A stretch of DNA of 27,652 bases from an uncultured bacterium (GTDB lineage Bacteria; Bacillota; Clostridia; Peptostreptococcales; Anaerovoracaceae). The notes under the pieces are model-generated. The model was not told the DNA's origin. It was given only the letters and a program-made list of their open reading frames with translations, and did no database searches. The DNA lies in the NCBI GenBank assembly GCA_905214195.1, contig CAJMLH010000028.1, forward strand, positions 1-27,652, written 5' to 3'. The position numbers and the translations under genes were made by a program. Below are positions 7,728 to 15,814 of the stretch, piece by piece. Numbering within the stretch: the stretch's first letter is position 1; every line of letters begins with the position of its first letter.

Positions 7728-8708
7728 ATGGTAAACATAACAATCAACGACAATCAAGGGAATCAAAGGCTTGACAGATTCCTCAAAAAATATTTTCCGA
7801 AAGCGTCTCTTGGTTACATCTACAAAATGATAAGAAAAGATGTAAAGGTAAACGGTAAGAGAAAAAAACCGGAAACCATTCTTGAACAGGGAGATGAGGT
7901 GTGCATATATATTGAGGAGTCAAAATATGCATCACTGCAAGCTGATATTGCACAAGAACGGCAAAAGGTTAAAAAACAGTTTTCAATCATATATGAAGAT
8001 GAGAATTTACTCATAGCAGATAAGCCTTTCGGACTTCTGACTCACGGAGATTCAAGAGAAAAAAAGAATCATCTGGCGAATCAGGTTTTGTCATATATGA
8101 TAGAAAAAGGAGAGTATGACCCTCGAACTGAGAAAACTTTTGTTCCGGCACCGGCAAACCGTCTTGACAGAAATACTACAGGCATTGTTTTATTTGGAAA
8201 AACCATGTCGTCGCTGAGAGAACTTAATAGAATGCTCAGAGAGCGGGACGGAGTGGAGAAGCTTTATTTGACTATTGTGTCAGGAAAAATAGAAACACCT
8301 TTGTATTTGAAAAGCAACATGGCCAAGGATGATAATCGTAACTTAACACTTTCTGCAAGTGACGATGGAAAGATAATGGAAACAGATATTATGCCGTTGA
8401 TGTATTCCGCCGGCAAGAAAGTATATACCATGGCAGAAGCTAATATTCATACGGGAAGAACCCACCAGATAAGGTTTCAGCTGTCGGAGGCAGGGTTTCC
8501 CATAATCGGGGATTCAAAATACGGAAATGCAGGTGTAAATCGTATGATGAAAGATAAATACGGTCTTACTACACAGCTGCTTCATGCATATAAGATAAAG
8601 TTTTTAAAGGTCAGTGAAGACAGTCCGCTTGCTTATCTTGCGGGAAGAGAATTTGAGTGTGCTTTGCCGAAGCGATTTGAAAGAATAAAAAAAGATATAT
8701 TCGGCTAA
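7728..8708 (+). CDS. RluA-family 23S rRNA pseudouridine synthase
   Basis: The enzyme isomerises specific uridines in rRNA (the RluC/RluD group acts on 23S; the exact target is not readable here). The 326-aa product has an N-terminal S4 RNA-binding domain (about residues 10-65, RLDRFLKKYFP and VKVNGKRKKP), then the catalytic domain with PANRLDRNTTGIVLFGKT, where D147 is the expected catalytic Asp, and HTGRTHQIRFQLS near residue 240. The frame is open further upstream to an ATG at 7662, but 7728 matches where family members begin. Neither start has a good Shine-Dalgarno site. The signal peptidase gene follows after 22 bases, so they probably form an operon. Confidence 0.9.
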   Translation: MVNITINDNQGNQRLDRFLKKYFPKASLGYIYKMIRKDVKVNGKRKKPETILEQGDEVCIYIEESKYASLQADIAQERQKVKKQFSIIYEDENLLIADKPFGLLTHGDSREKKNHLANQVLSYMIEKGEYDPRTEKTFVPAPANRLDRNTTGIVLFGKTMSSLRELNRMLRERDGVEKLYLTIVSGKIETPLYLKSNMAKDDNRNLTLSASDDGKIMETDIMPLMYSAGKKVYTMAEANIHTGRTHQIRFQLSEAGFPIIGDSKYGNAGVNRMMKDKYGLTTQLLHAYKIKFLKVSEDSPLAYLAGREFECALPKRFERIKKDIFG

Positions 8709-8730
8709 AATAAATTTGTGGAGAAAATAA

Positions 8731-9255
8731 ATGAAAGAAGCCTGGGGATGGATAAGAGATATTTTAATTGCAGTAGTAATTGCTGCCGTGCTGCTTTTCT
8801 TTTTTAAACCTATAATAATACAACAAGAGTCTATGCAGCCCAATTTTTACTCTAATGATTATGTAATAGTGAGCAAGCAAGCATATAATCTGTTTGGCGA
8901 TATGGAGCACGAAGATATTATAGTTTTCAAGTCGTCACTTCTTGATGATAACGGAAAAGAAAAATATCTGATAAAGAGAATAATAGGGCTTCCGGGAGAC
9001 ACCATTGAAATAAAGGACGGATATGTTGTAAGAAACGGAGAATTGATAGACGAGCCTTATGTAGCAGAGCAGGGAGCATCCGGTGAGATGGGAAAAATAA
9101 CCGTCGAGGAGGGCAAATTGTTTGTTATGGGAGATAACCGTTATGTCAGTCAGGACAGCAGGTCGCCTGTAATAGGGCAGATAGACAGTGATACGGTAGT
9201 CGGTAAAGTAATGCTTAGAATCTTTCCGCTAAGCAGTATTAAGTATTTTGGATAG
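8731..9255 (+). CDS. lepB: Signal peptidase I
   Basis: The membrane-bound serine protease removes signal peptides from exported proteins. The 174-aa product has one N-terminal transmembrane helix (about residues 8-26) and the Ser/Lys dyad: S34 in QESMQP and K82 in LIKRIIGLPGD. The third signature, GDNRYVSQDSR, is also present. Size fits Gram-positive SipS-type enzymes. Only a weak GGAG precedes the ATG. A second, divergent signal-peptidase-like gene follows within 40 bases. Confidence 0.95.
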   Translation: MKEAWGWIRDILIAVVIAAVLLFFFKPIIIQQESMQPNFYSNDYVIVSKQAYNLFGDMEHEDIIVFKSSLLDDNGKEKYLIKRIIGLPGDTIEIKDGYVVRNGELIDEPYVAEQGASGEMGKITVEEGKLFVMGDNRYVSQDSRSPVIGQIDSDTVVGKVMLRIFPLSSIKYFG

Positions 9256-9295
9256 ATATATACAAAGGATGCCCCGGACTGTCAGAGGAGAACAT

Positions 9296-9652
9296 ATGAA
9301 AAGAGCTTTTGTTGTTTTTTCAGCGGCTTTTATGGGATTTTGCATGGCGGTATTGGTGCATTGCAGTTTTATGATTGTTGAAGTAACGGGCACTTCCATG
9401 CTTCCGTCCATAGAACCGGGACAAAAGACGATTGTATTCAGGCTGATTGATACCGATGGGATTAAAGAGGGCGATATTGTGGCATATCGCAGACCATATT
9501 ATGCAGTAGACGGTGAAAACGGCATTTTGCTTAGGCGAGTTGAAGCTGTCTGTGAAGAAACGCTGATTTTAAGCTGTGATGCCGATATGACAAATGAGCA
9601 GGAAACAGAGGCTTTGAAAAATGATATTTTGGGAAAGGCTGTAATTTTTTAG
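9296..9652 (+). CDS. Signal-peptidase-like protein, catalytic Lys replaced
   Basis: The 118-aa product starts at the ATG at 9296, chosen for its AGAGGAG site 5-7 bases upstream; the same frame opens at 9248, inside lepB. It has an N-terminal membrane helix (about residues 4-22) and a GTSMLPSIEPGQ box with Ser at residue 34, the same position as in the neighbouring signal peptidase I. The Lys box reads ILLRRVEAV, so the usual K of the KR pair is R80, and the GDNRxxSxDSR box is not recognisable (a CDADMTNE segment takes its place). It probably arose by duplication and divergence. It may be a non-catalytic partner, use a different mechanism, or have a narrow substrate. The gene is tightly placed between lepB and smpB. 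Confidence 0.75.
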   Translation: MKRAFVVFSAAFMGFCMAVLVHCSFMIVEVTGTSMLPSIEPGQKTIVFRLIDTDGIKEGDIVAYRRPYYAVDGENGILLRRVEAVCEETLILSCDADMTNEQETEALKNDILGKAVIF

Positions 9653-9698
9653 ATTTTTAAGCATGTACCGTTAAAGAGGTACAAAAGGGAGAAAAACA

Positions 9699-10163
9699 AT
9701 GGCCAAAAAAGAACGAAAGTTAGTCTCCAACAATAAAAAGGCGAGGCACGATTATTTTATAGAACAGACATACGAAGCGGGAATTGTTCTTACGGGAACT
9801 GAAATAAAGTCGGTAAGACAAGGCAAGGTAAGCATAAAAGAAAGTTATGCCAAGATTGAAAACGGCGAGGTATTTATATACGGCATGAATATAAGCCCTT
9901 ATGAGCAGGGAAACAGATTTAATGTTGATTCGCTTAGAACCAGAAAGCTATTGCTCCATAAGAGGGAGATACAAAAGCTGATAGGATATACAACCATGAA
10001 AGGTCTGACAATTGTACCGCTTAAGATGTACATAAATGAGGACGGCCGTGCAAAGATTGAATTGGCAGTGGCAAGAGGAAAAAAGAATTACGACAAGAGA
10101 GAATCAATTGCCAAGAGAGATGCTGCAAGAGATATTGACAGAAAAATGAAGCAGAGGTTTTAA
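9699..10163 (+). CDS. smpB: SmpB, tmRNA-binding protein
   Basis: SmpB binds the tRNA-like part of tmRNA and brings it to stalled ribosomes for trans-translation. The 154-aa protein has the family pattern: NNKKARHDYFIEQTYEAGI near the start, GTEIKSVRQGK at about residues 33-43, SYAKIENGEVFIY, and a basic tail with KKNYDKRESIAKRDAARDI ending in KQRF. A GGGAG site lies 9 bases before the ATG. Its partner ssrA begins 50 bases downstream. Confidence 0.97.
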   Translation: MAKKERKLVSNNKKARHDYFIEQTYEAGIVLTGTEIKSVRQGKVSIKESYAKIENGEVFIYGMNISPYEQGNRFNVDSLRTRKLLLHKREIQKLIGYTTMKGLTIVPLKMYINEDGRAKIELAVARGKKNYDKRESIAKRDAARDIDRKMKQRF

Positions 10164-10170
10164 GCGGAAG

Positions 10171-10199
10171 TTGCAAAAAACCCTATTATAATATATAAT
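10171..10199 (+). promoter_or_regulatory. ssrA promoter
   Basis: TTGCAA at 10171-10176 and TATAAT at 10194-10199 are separated by exactly 17 bases, 15 bases before the mature tmRNA 5' end. This fits a strong housekeeping promoter with a short 5' extension removed by RNase P. Confidence 0.8.
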
Positions 10200-10213
10200 A
10201 ATTATATAGTTAT

Positions 10214-10584
10214 GGGGGTGTAAAGGTTTCGACGGGGGTGTGGAACCAAAATAAGCGAGCGGTAGTTTGCCGGTCTACCTAAAAAAGGCACGTTAAATAT
10301 AAACGCTAAAAAGAACAATAATTTCGCACCAATGGCTCTGGCTGCTTAGTCAGTCATAAGCTGTGCGTGTCGGCTCAAGTTTACCTGTAGGCTTGAAGTC
10401 CGGCATCGAATATACAGGAAAACTCTGTGCAGGCGCCCGGTGGTACAGGGGAACGACGGGATAGCTGAGGCCGCAGCTTGTCAATGAGCGACGGCCGAAG
10501 CGAAGATTAAAACATTGACTGCGCTCGGAGAAAATTTTGCGGAAATGCTTTCGGACGCGAGTTCGACTCTCGCCATCTCCACCA
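10214..10584 (+). ncRNA. ssrA: tmRNA
   Basis: The transfer-messenger RNA rescues stalled ribosomes with SmpB. The 5' end GGGGGTG pairs with CATCTCC before the 3' ACCA, giving a 7-bp acceptor stem with wobbles. The conserved AAAGGTTTCGACGGGG follows the 5' end, and GAGTTCGACTCTCG forms the T arm. The tag frame is 10305-10349, starting at GCT and ending at TAG, and encodes AKKNNNFAPMALAA, a typical clostridial degradation tag with an ALAA end. Total length of 371 bases is normal. The mobile element appears to start directly after the CCA. Confidence 0.97.
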
Positions 10585-10647
10585 AACGTGTATTGGACGA
10601 ACACCTACTTCTTTAGCGGCGGCTTTGCCGTCAAGGTGATGCTCTGA
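10585..10647 (+). other. Probable chromosome/element junction with remnant gene tail
   Basis: Directly after the tmRNA CCA a frame stays open to a TGA at 10645-10647 (ending TYFFSGGFAVKVML). It has no start codon of its own and looks like the 3' tail of a lost gene. Base and codon composition change from here on. A 3' tmRNA end is a classic integration target, but the matching far attachment repeat is not in the window. Confidence 0.4.
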
Positions 10648-10658
10648 TACGAAACAGA

Positions 10659-10699
10659 AACCGCCATCTTAGATGAAAGTCTAAGGTGGCGGGTTTTGT
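10659..10699 (+). terminator. Rho-independent terminator
   Basis: AACCGCCATCTTAGA (10659-10673) pairs with TCTAAGGTGGCGGGTT (10680-10695) around a 6-base loop and is followed by T-rich sequence. It would end tmRNA read-through or the remnant gene. Confidence 0.8.
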
Positions 10700-10762
10700 T
10701 ATGTCCGCACATTCGTTAATTGCGCTTTCCTTTGTTACAATACAGGCAAAGGAGGATTCGAT

Positions 10763-10948
10763 ATGCGAGATAAGAAGTATTACATAGTGCTTGATGATTT
10801 TGAACGGCGGGTGATTGTGAACTGCCTGAACGAAATGCGGAACAAGATTATTGCTGACGGCAAGTACACCGATGCGGTGGATGAAGTTCTATTGAAAATC
10901 ATTGGTGCAAAACAAAAGAAATTCAAAGTAATTTACAAGGAGGCGTGA
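10763..10948 (+). CDS. Small conserved mobile-element protein (61 aa)
   Basis: The ATG follows AAAGGAGG by 6 bases, and an extended -10 (TGTTACAAT, 10733-10741) lies just upstream. The protein starts MRDKKYYIVLDDFERR and is charged, helical and without membrane segments. I recognise the pattern from clostridial conjugative elements, where it precedes TnpV as here; no function is known. Its stop is 2 bases before the TnpV start codon, and the TnpV ribosome binding site lies inside this gene, so the two are probably translationally coupled. Confidence 0.75.
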   Translation: MRDKKYYIVLDDFERRVIVNCLNEMRNKIIADGKYTDAVDEVLLKIIGAKQKKFKVIYKEA

Positions 10949-10950
10949 TT

Positions 10951-11328
10951 ATGGAAAAGTACATTTATGACGAAAAGAACGGTCTTTGGTTCGAACTTCA
11001 AGGTGACTACTATCTACCGTGTTTAAAACTGCCCGAAGGAGAACAACAGCCTGTCGGTTTATGGGGACAGCGACATTTGCAGTATATCAAGCAAAATCGT
11101 AAGGTCTTTTATCTCAATCTGCTGACAAGCGGTAAACTGAACGGCTACCTCTCAGATATTGACAAACAGGCTGAGGAGATGTTTTTTCGCTTGGTAAAAC
11201 AGATAGCGGAGCATGAGGGTGTTACCGAGAAACTCAAAGCGGATAATCAAATGAAATGGGTTGCTCAAATGAATAACATCCGCAGCAGAGCAAAGGAAGT
11301 CATAAATAATGAATTGATTTTTTCATAA
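10951..11328 (+). CDS. TnpV-family transposon-encoded protein
   Basis: The 125-aa product starts MEKYIYDEKNGLWFELQGD and continues with LPCLKLPEGE, GLWGQRHLQYIKQ and MFFRLVKQIAEHEGV, the pattern of TnpV proteins carried by Tn4451-type and other clostridial mobile elements. The role is unproven; it is not a transposase by motif. The ATG at 10951 is chosen because AAGGAGG lies 7 bases upstream; an in-frame GTG at 10945 is too close to that site. It shares a transcription unit with the 61-aa gene and is followed by a terminator. Confidence 0.8.
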   Translation: MEKYIYDEKNGLWFELQGDYYLPCLKLPEGEQQPVGLWGQRHLQYIKQNRKVFYLNLLTSGKLNGYLSDIDKQAEEMFFRLVKQIAEHEGVTEKLKADNQMKWVAQMNNIRSRAKEVINNELIFS

Positions 11329-11334
11329 AAGATT

Positions 11335-11377
11335 AACGGTGCTGTAAAGACCAAAAGGATTTACAGCACCGTTTTGC
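11335..11377 (+). terminator. Terminator between convergent TnpV and kdpE genes
   Basis: AACGGTGCTGTAAA (11335-11348) pairs perfectly with TTTACAGCACCGTT (11360-11373), followed by TT on the plus strand. On the minus strand a TTAATCTTTT tract follows the stem, so it can serve both convergent genes. Confidence 0.85.
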
Positions 11378-11400
11378 GTATTCATTTTTTGTTTAACAAA

Positions 11401-12102
11401 TTATTCAACCTTCATCATTCTGTAACCAACGCCGATATGCGTTTGGATATATTGTGGAGAATCTGCGTCCTTTTCCAGTTTTTTGCGGAGCGTTGCCATA
11501 AAGACGCGCAGAGAGGCAATATCGTTATCCCAACAACTGCCCCAAATGCTCTGTGTAATAAAGGTATGGGTTAAAACCTTGCCTATATTTCTTGAAAGCA
11601 GACACAGAAGTTTATATTCAATAGGTGTAAGGTGTAATTCTTCATCGCCTAAATAGGTGCATCCTGCGGCATAATCTATACGAAGCTGACCGTTTGTGAA
11701 AACGGACGCTTCGGCGGCGGTCTCGTTCTGTATCATATTAAGCCGCCTTTGCGTTACCCTGAGCCTTGCCAAAAGTTCTTCCACCGAAAACGGTTTGGTC
11801 AGATAATCGTCGGCGCCTGCATTGAGTGCGTCAATTTTATCGGTATCTTCGCTTCGTGCGCTGATAACGATAATCGGCATATTCGACCAAGTGCGGATTT
11901 TTTTAATAACATCAACGCCGTCAATATCGGGAAGTCCTAAATCTAAGAGGACAATATCGGGATTGTGCGATGACGCTTCCAAAATGGCGGTGGAACCGTT
12001 AGGTGCGGTTAAGTATCTGTAATCGTGCGCTTTAAGGGTTGTTGTAATAAGATTTTTGACCGAATTATCATCTTCAACAACCAATATCAATGGTTTATTC
12101 AT
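11401..12102 (-). CDS. kdpE: KdpE, response regulator of potassium uptake
   Basis: The 233-aa OmpR/PhoB-type regulator is expected to activate kdpFABC at low potassium or high osmolarity after phosphorylation by KdpD. The receiver domain has the acidic pair in VVEDDNSVK, the phosphoacceptor D54 in DIVLLDLGLPD, and the K of YLTKPFSVEELLARLR. The C-terminal winged helix includes LTPIEYKLLCLL and VFMATLRKKLEKD and ends with the typical IGVGYRM. The start overlaps the end of kdpD by 8 bases, which suggests coupled translation and matched amounts. Confidence 0.96.
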   Translation of the reverse strand: MNKPLILVVEDDNSVKNLITTTLKAHDYRYLTAPNGSTAILEASSHNPDIVLLDLGLPDIDGVDVIKKIRTWSNMPIIVISARSEDTDKIDALNAGADDYLTKPFSVEELLARLRVTQRRLNMIQNETAAEASVFTNGQLRIDYAAGCTYLGDEELHLTPIEYKLLCLLSRNIGKVLTHTFITQSIWGSCWDNDIASLRVFMATLRKKLEKDADSPQYIQTHIGVGYRMMKVE

Positions 12103-14797
12103 GAATTTCTACCTCCCCGGCAGGTAATGTAACAGTGAACACCGTGCCGTGCGGTGTGTTGTCTGAAACGGTTATTTTGCCGCCGTGTGCATTTACAATG
12201 GAACGGCACAGCGACAAGCCCAGCCCCAAGCTGCGGCGGCTGTCGGCTATTTTATTTGCACCGCTGTAAAACATATCAAATACCCGCTCTTTCATATCAT
12301 CGGGTATCCCGTCGCCGTCATCGGCAATGGTTATAACAGCTTTATCTTCCTGCTTCCAAGTTTTAATCAAAATATTAGAACCTTTAGGCGTGTATTTAAT
12401 GGCGTTATCCACAATATTTATAATAACCTGTACCATAAGCTTTGCGTCCATTTTGGCGAGCAGATAATCTTCTTTATGCCGAACGGTAATATGATGTTCT
12501 ACGCTTTTTCGGTTCACATGATGTAGCGCTTCTGTGATGACATCGTCTACTAAATCCTCTGTAATGTTAAGATTAAGCCGTCCTTCTTCGATTCTTGCGA
12601 CCGAAAGCAGATTTTCCACCAAATTGATAAGCCACATAGAGTCATCGTAAATATCGGTATAAAGCTGATTCTTTGTCGCTTCGTCAAAGGAATTGCCGTT
12701 TGATATAAGGTTGCTTGCATTGCCTGAAATGGAAGTAAGCGGCGTTCGCAAATCGTGGGAAATAGCCCGCAAGAGATTGGCACGGAGCTGTTCATTCTTA
12801 GCGAGAATTGCCGCTTCTTCTTTCTCTCTTGCATTCTTTTCGTTTTCCAGCGACAAAGCACATTCGCCGAGTATAGACAAAAGAATACTCTTTTCAAACG
12901 AATCAAGCGGCTCATTGCCTATATAAATGCCGACAACACCGTAGACTCGGCTGTTTACCCTTACAGCAAGGCATAGGCATTTTGCACTTGAAAGCGTTTC
13001 GGTAGTAGCGCCTGCGTGCTTGTTATTTTTCAGTACCCACTCTGCAACCGCCTTTTCATTTATACCGGTTATTTCCTCGTCCGTTTTGTCACCTGAAACG
13101 GTAAAAATATGCGGCTCGCTTAAAGTTTCGTTTTCTGACAAATAGAACACAATATCCTTACCGAGCAGTTTAATAAGTTGATTTGCCGTTGCAGAAACGA
13201 TTTCGTTTTTACCCTTTGCCTGCTGTAAAAGCTGGTTTGTGTCAAACAGCACCTTGGTTCTGTAAGCAGCCTGCGCAGCCTGCTTTGCATGATTTTTGAG
13301 CTTTACGGCAAGAGAGCTTGTAAGCAGCGCCACCAAAAACATAATCAAAAAGGTGACAGGATAGCCTTGATCGTAAGCCTGAAGAGTGAAGTGCGGTTCG
13401 GTGAAGAAAAAGTTGAAAACCAATACGCTGACAATAGAGGATATCAGACTGTAAATTCGATGCCTTGTCACAACCGAGGTTACAAGGACACCGAGAACAT
13501 ATACCGTTATAATATTGGCTTCTGCAAAGCCCAAGTATCGAAACAGCATTCCGATACAGCTTGACAAAATCAAAATAGCAACGCTTTTCAAGAGATCGGA
13601 AACCGAGAACACGATTTCATTTTTCTTCCTTGCTTTTTTGACACGGTATGCTACACTTTTTCCTTCTGTGTCCGGTATAATATGCACATCCAAATTCGGC
13701 GTACTTGCAATTAACTTTTCTGTAAGCGTAGGTTTAGAGAATATGCTCCTTCGGGTTGCAGCGCTCCTGCCAATCACGATTTTCGACACGCCCGACAGCC
13801 TTGCAAACTCAGCTATTTGAAAAGGTACATCTTCCCCGTACACAGTTTCGATTTTTGCGCCGAGCTGTTCCGCAAGACGCATATTGCTCCGCAGTCGCTT
13901 TACATCTTCCTCGGACATGACCTGATAATCAGGGGTTTCCACAAACAGCGCGGTAAAAGCACCCTTAAAGGCATTCGCCATTCGGGCAGCAGTACGAATG
14001 ATTTTGGGATTGGACGGCGATGATGAAAGGCAGACAAGGATATGCTCGTCCGTATGATAATCGCTGTGGCTTTTAATTCTTACAGCTTCGGTAAGCAGAT
14101 TTACTCTATCAGCGCAGCGTCGCAAAGCAATTTCACGAAGCGCCGTAAGATTTTCCACGGTAAAGAAATTCTCTGTTGCACGCTCAGCCTGAGTCGGGTT
14201 ATAAACTTTACCCGCTTGCAGCCGTTCAATCAATTCCTGCGGCTCAATATCAACAAGCTCAACCTGACCGGCATTATCAAATACCGAATCGGGGATACGC
14301 TCGTGTACCATAATGCCCGTTATAGATGCAACGGTGTCATTGAGACTTTCAATATGCTGAACATTTACCGTGGTATAAACATCTATTCCCGCATTAAGCA
14401 GCTCTTCAATATCCTGATAACGCTTTGTATGTCGGCACACAGGCGCATTGGTATGGGCAAGCTCATCCACAAGGATTAACTGTGGGTGCCTGGCAAGCGC
14501 AGCATCAAGATTAAATTCCGAAAGAGTAATTCCGTTATATTCCGAAACAAGATTCGGAAGACATTCCAGCCCGTTTACAAGTGCAGAGGTCTGCGGACGA
14601 GCGTGCGGTTCAATGTAACCTGCAACAACATCAACACCGCACCTCTTTGCCGAATGTGCGGCTTTCAGCATGGCATAGGTTTTGCCTACGCCTGCGGCAT
14701 ATCCGAAAAATATCTTCAAATGCCCGCGATTAAGGCTTTGTTCTTCCTTTTCAATTTGCTTCAAAATCTGTTCCGGGCTTTGCCTTGTTTCGTCCAT
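12095..14797 (-). CDS. kdpD: KdpD, potassium-responsive sensor histidine kinase
   Basis: The membrane kinase/phosphatase for KdpE is 900 aa, full length. Order: an N-terminal KdpD domain with Walker A GYAAGVGKT (residues 32-40); a USP-like domain (about 250-370, with SSSPSNP and IGRSAATRRS); four membrane helices at about 400-500; a GAF-like segment; HisKA with H681 in AISHDLRTPLTS; and HATPase with DDGDGIPDD and GLGLGLSLCRS. The start at 14797 is chosen because AGGAGG lies 9 bases upstream; the longer frame to 14821 includes that site. The gene is separated from kdpC by the decayed CBS/CorA unit. Confidence 0.96.
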   Translation of the reverse strand: MDETRQSPEQILKQIEKEEQSLNRGHLKIFFGYAAGVGKTYAMLKAAHSAKRCGVDVVAGYIEPHARPQTSALVNGLECLPNLVSEYNGITLSEFNLDAALARHPQLILVDELAHTNAPVCRHTKRYQDIEELLNAGIDVYTTVNVQHIESLNDTVASITGIMVHERIPDSVFDNAGQVELVDIEPQELIERLQAGKVYNPTQAERATENFFTVENLTALREIALRRCADRVNLLTEAVRIKSHSDYHTDEHILVCLSSSPSNPKIIRTAARMANAFKGAFTALFVETPDYQVMSEEDVKRLRSNMRLAEQLGAKIETVYGEDVPFQIAEFARLSGVSKIVIGRSAATRRSIFSKPTLTEKLIASTPNLDVHIIPDTEGKSVAYRVKKARKKNEIVFSVSDLLKSVAILILSSCIGMLFRYLGFAEANIITVYVLGVLVTSVVTRHRIYSLISSIVSVLVFNFFFTEPHFTLQAYDQGYPVTFLIMFLVALLTSSLAVKLKNHAKQAAQAAYRTKVLFDTNQLLQQAKGKNEIVSATANQLIKLLGKDIVFYLSENETLSEPHIFTVSGDKTDEEITGINEKAVAEWVLKNNKHAGATTETLSSAKCLCLAVRVNSRVYGVVGIYIGNEPLDSFEKSILLSILGECALSLENEKNAREKEEAAILAKNEQLRANLLRAISHDLRTPLTSISGNASNLISNGNSFDEATKNQLYTDIYDDSMWLINLVENLLSVARIEEGRLNLNITEDLVDDVITEALHHVNRKSVEHHITVRHKEDYLLAKMDAKLMVQVIINIVDNAIKYTPKGSNILIKTWKQEDKAVITIADDGDGIPDDMKERVFDMFYSGANKIADSRRSLGLGLSLCRSIVNAHGGKITVSDNTPHGTVFTVTLPAGEVEIHE

Positions 14798-14838
14798 AAA
14801 AACACCTCCTGTAAGTCTCATATTTTAAGAGAGCGAAA

Positions 14839-15807
14839 TTAAAAGAATTTTTTCCTTTTGAAGTAAATAAATTCGACGACTGCAATAATCAGCGCAACAA
14901 GTATAACAACCGGGTAACCGTACCGCCATTTAAGCTCAGGCATATAGGCAAAGTTCATTCCGTATCATCCCGTGATTAAAGTAAGAGGCAGGAAAAAGGT
15001 TGTGACGATTGTGAGAATCCCCATAATTTTATTTTGCCGTGCGTCTTGCTTTGACTGATAAAGCTCACGAAGCTGAAGCATATTTTCACGAAGCAGCTGA
15101 ACATGATTTTGCAATCTCTCGGCACGATAGGCAAATTTATCCCAGTCCTGCGTATCGTCTGCAAATGAAGAACACGTGCGGGATTGAAACAACTCTCCGA
15201 TATTCGTCAGTTGTTCATAGTAAGCGTTTAATTCGGACAGCTTTTGCCTGTGTTTTATGAGCAAAGGGAAAAAGTCTGCCGAACCGCCGGAACCGATATT
15301 TTCTTCCATTTTCTCTGTTTCTGACTCTATGTGAGAAAGATAGAGAACATCATCTTCTATCATTTGCTCCATAAACTGCAAAAGAAGCTGAGCCGGGCTG
15401 TTCAGTTCCTGAAGCATACCTATCCGTTTGTCTACCCATAATTTCAAATCGCCTACATCTTCGACAAATAAGAGCTACTGTCCCGTCAAATAAAAGCCGA
15501 AAGAAAGCTGCGGTGAACGCTGTTCGCTTTTCTGAGGCAGGCGTAAGGTCCCGATGATGCAGTTTTTGCGCATGATGTCGCCAATTCGGTAACGCTCCTG
15601 AATTTTCAAATCCGTATTTCCGACAGCCAAAATGTGACGGAGGAAATCTCCCTCCGTCACACTTCCCACATACTGTTCTTCTTCATTCAGCACGGGTATG
15701 GCAGTATATCCGTGCGCACGAAAGCGTTCCAGTCCCTGACGGAACGTATCATTCTCATGGAGGAACACGGTGGAAATTTTCGGAATCATGATTTTGATAA
15801 TGTTCAT
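14839..15807 (-). pseudogene. Decayed in-frame fusion of a CBS-domain protein and a CorA-type Mg2+ transporter
   Basis: One minus-strand frame runs from an ATG at 15807 to TAA at 14839, interrupted by TAG (15475-15477) and TGA (14965-14967). Up to about residue 85 it is a CBS protein: one full CBS motif (TAIPVLNEEEQYVGSVTEGD) and the first residues of a second (IGDIMRKNC). From there it reads as the late N-terminal domain of CorA (FYLTGQ, stop, LLFVEDVGDLKLWVDKR), its long helix, and the first membrane helix (TFFLPLTLITG). The TGA replaces the codon just before YGMN, where CorA usually has Trp or Phe; after it come YGMNFAYMPE and the second membrane helix ending KRKKFF. The join is best explained by a deletion that removed the CBS gene end and the CorA gene start. 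Two separate nonsense codons make it non-functional unless read through. Confidence 0.8.
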
Positions 15808-15814
15808 AGTGTGA

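Noticed and set aside
9248..9295. Earlier start of the signal-peptidase-like gene
   Set aside because: It lies inside lepB without a ribosome binding site; the ATG at 9296 has a good one and places the membrane helix at the N-terminus.
10350..10604. 84-aa minus-strand ORF with GGDGESRTRVRKHF
   Set aside because: It lies antisense to the tmRNA gene; the motif is the well-known false translation of a tRNA-like T arm and CCA end.
14965..14967. TGA read as Trp (recoding) in the CorA frame
   Set aside because: Other genes in the window end in TGA, for example at 4617-4619 and 10946-10948, and the same frame also has a TAG, so loss of function is simpler.
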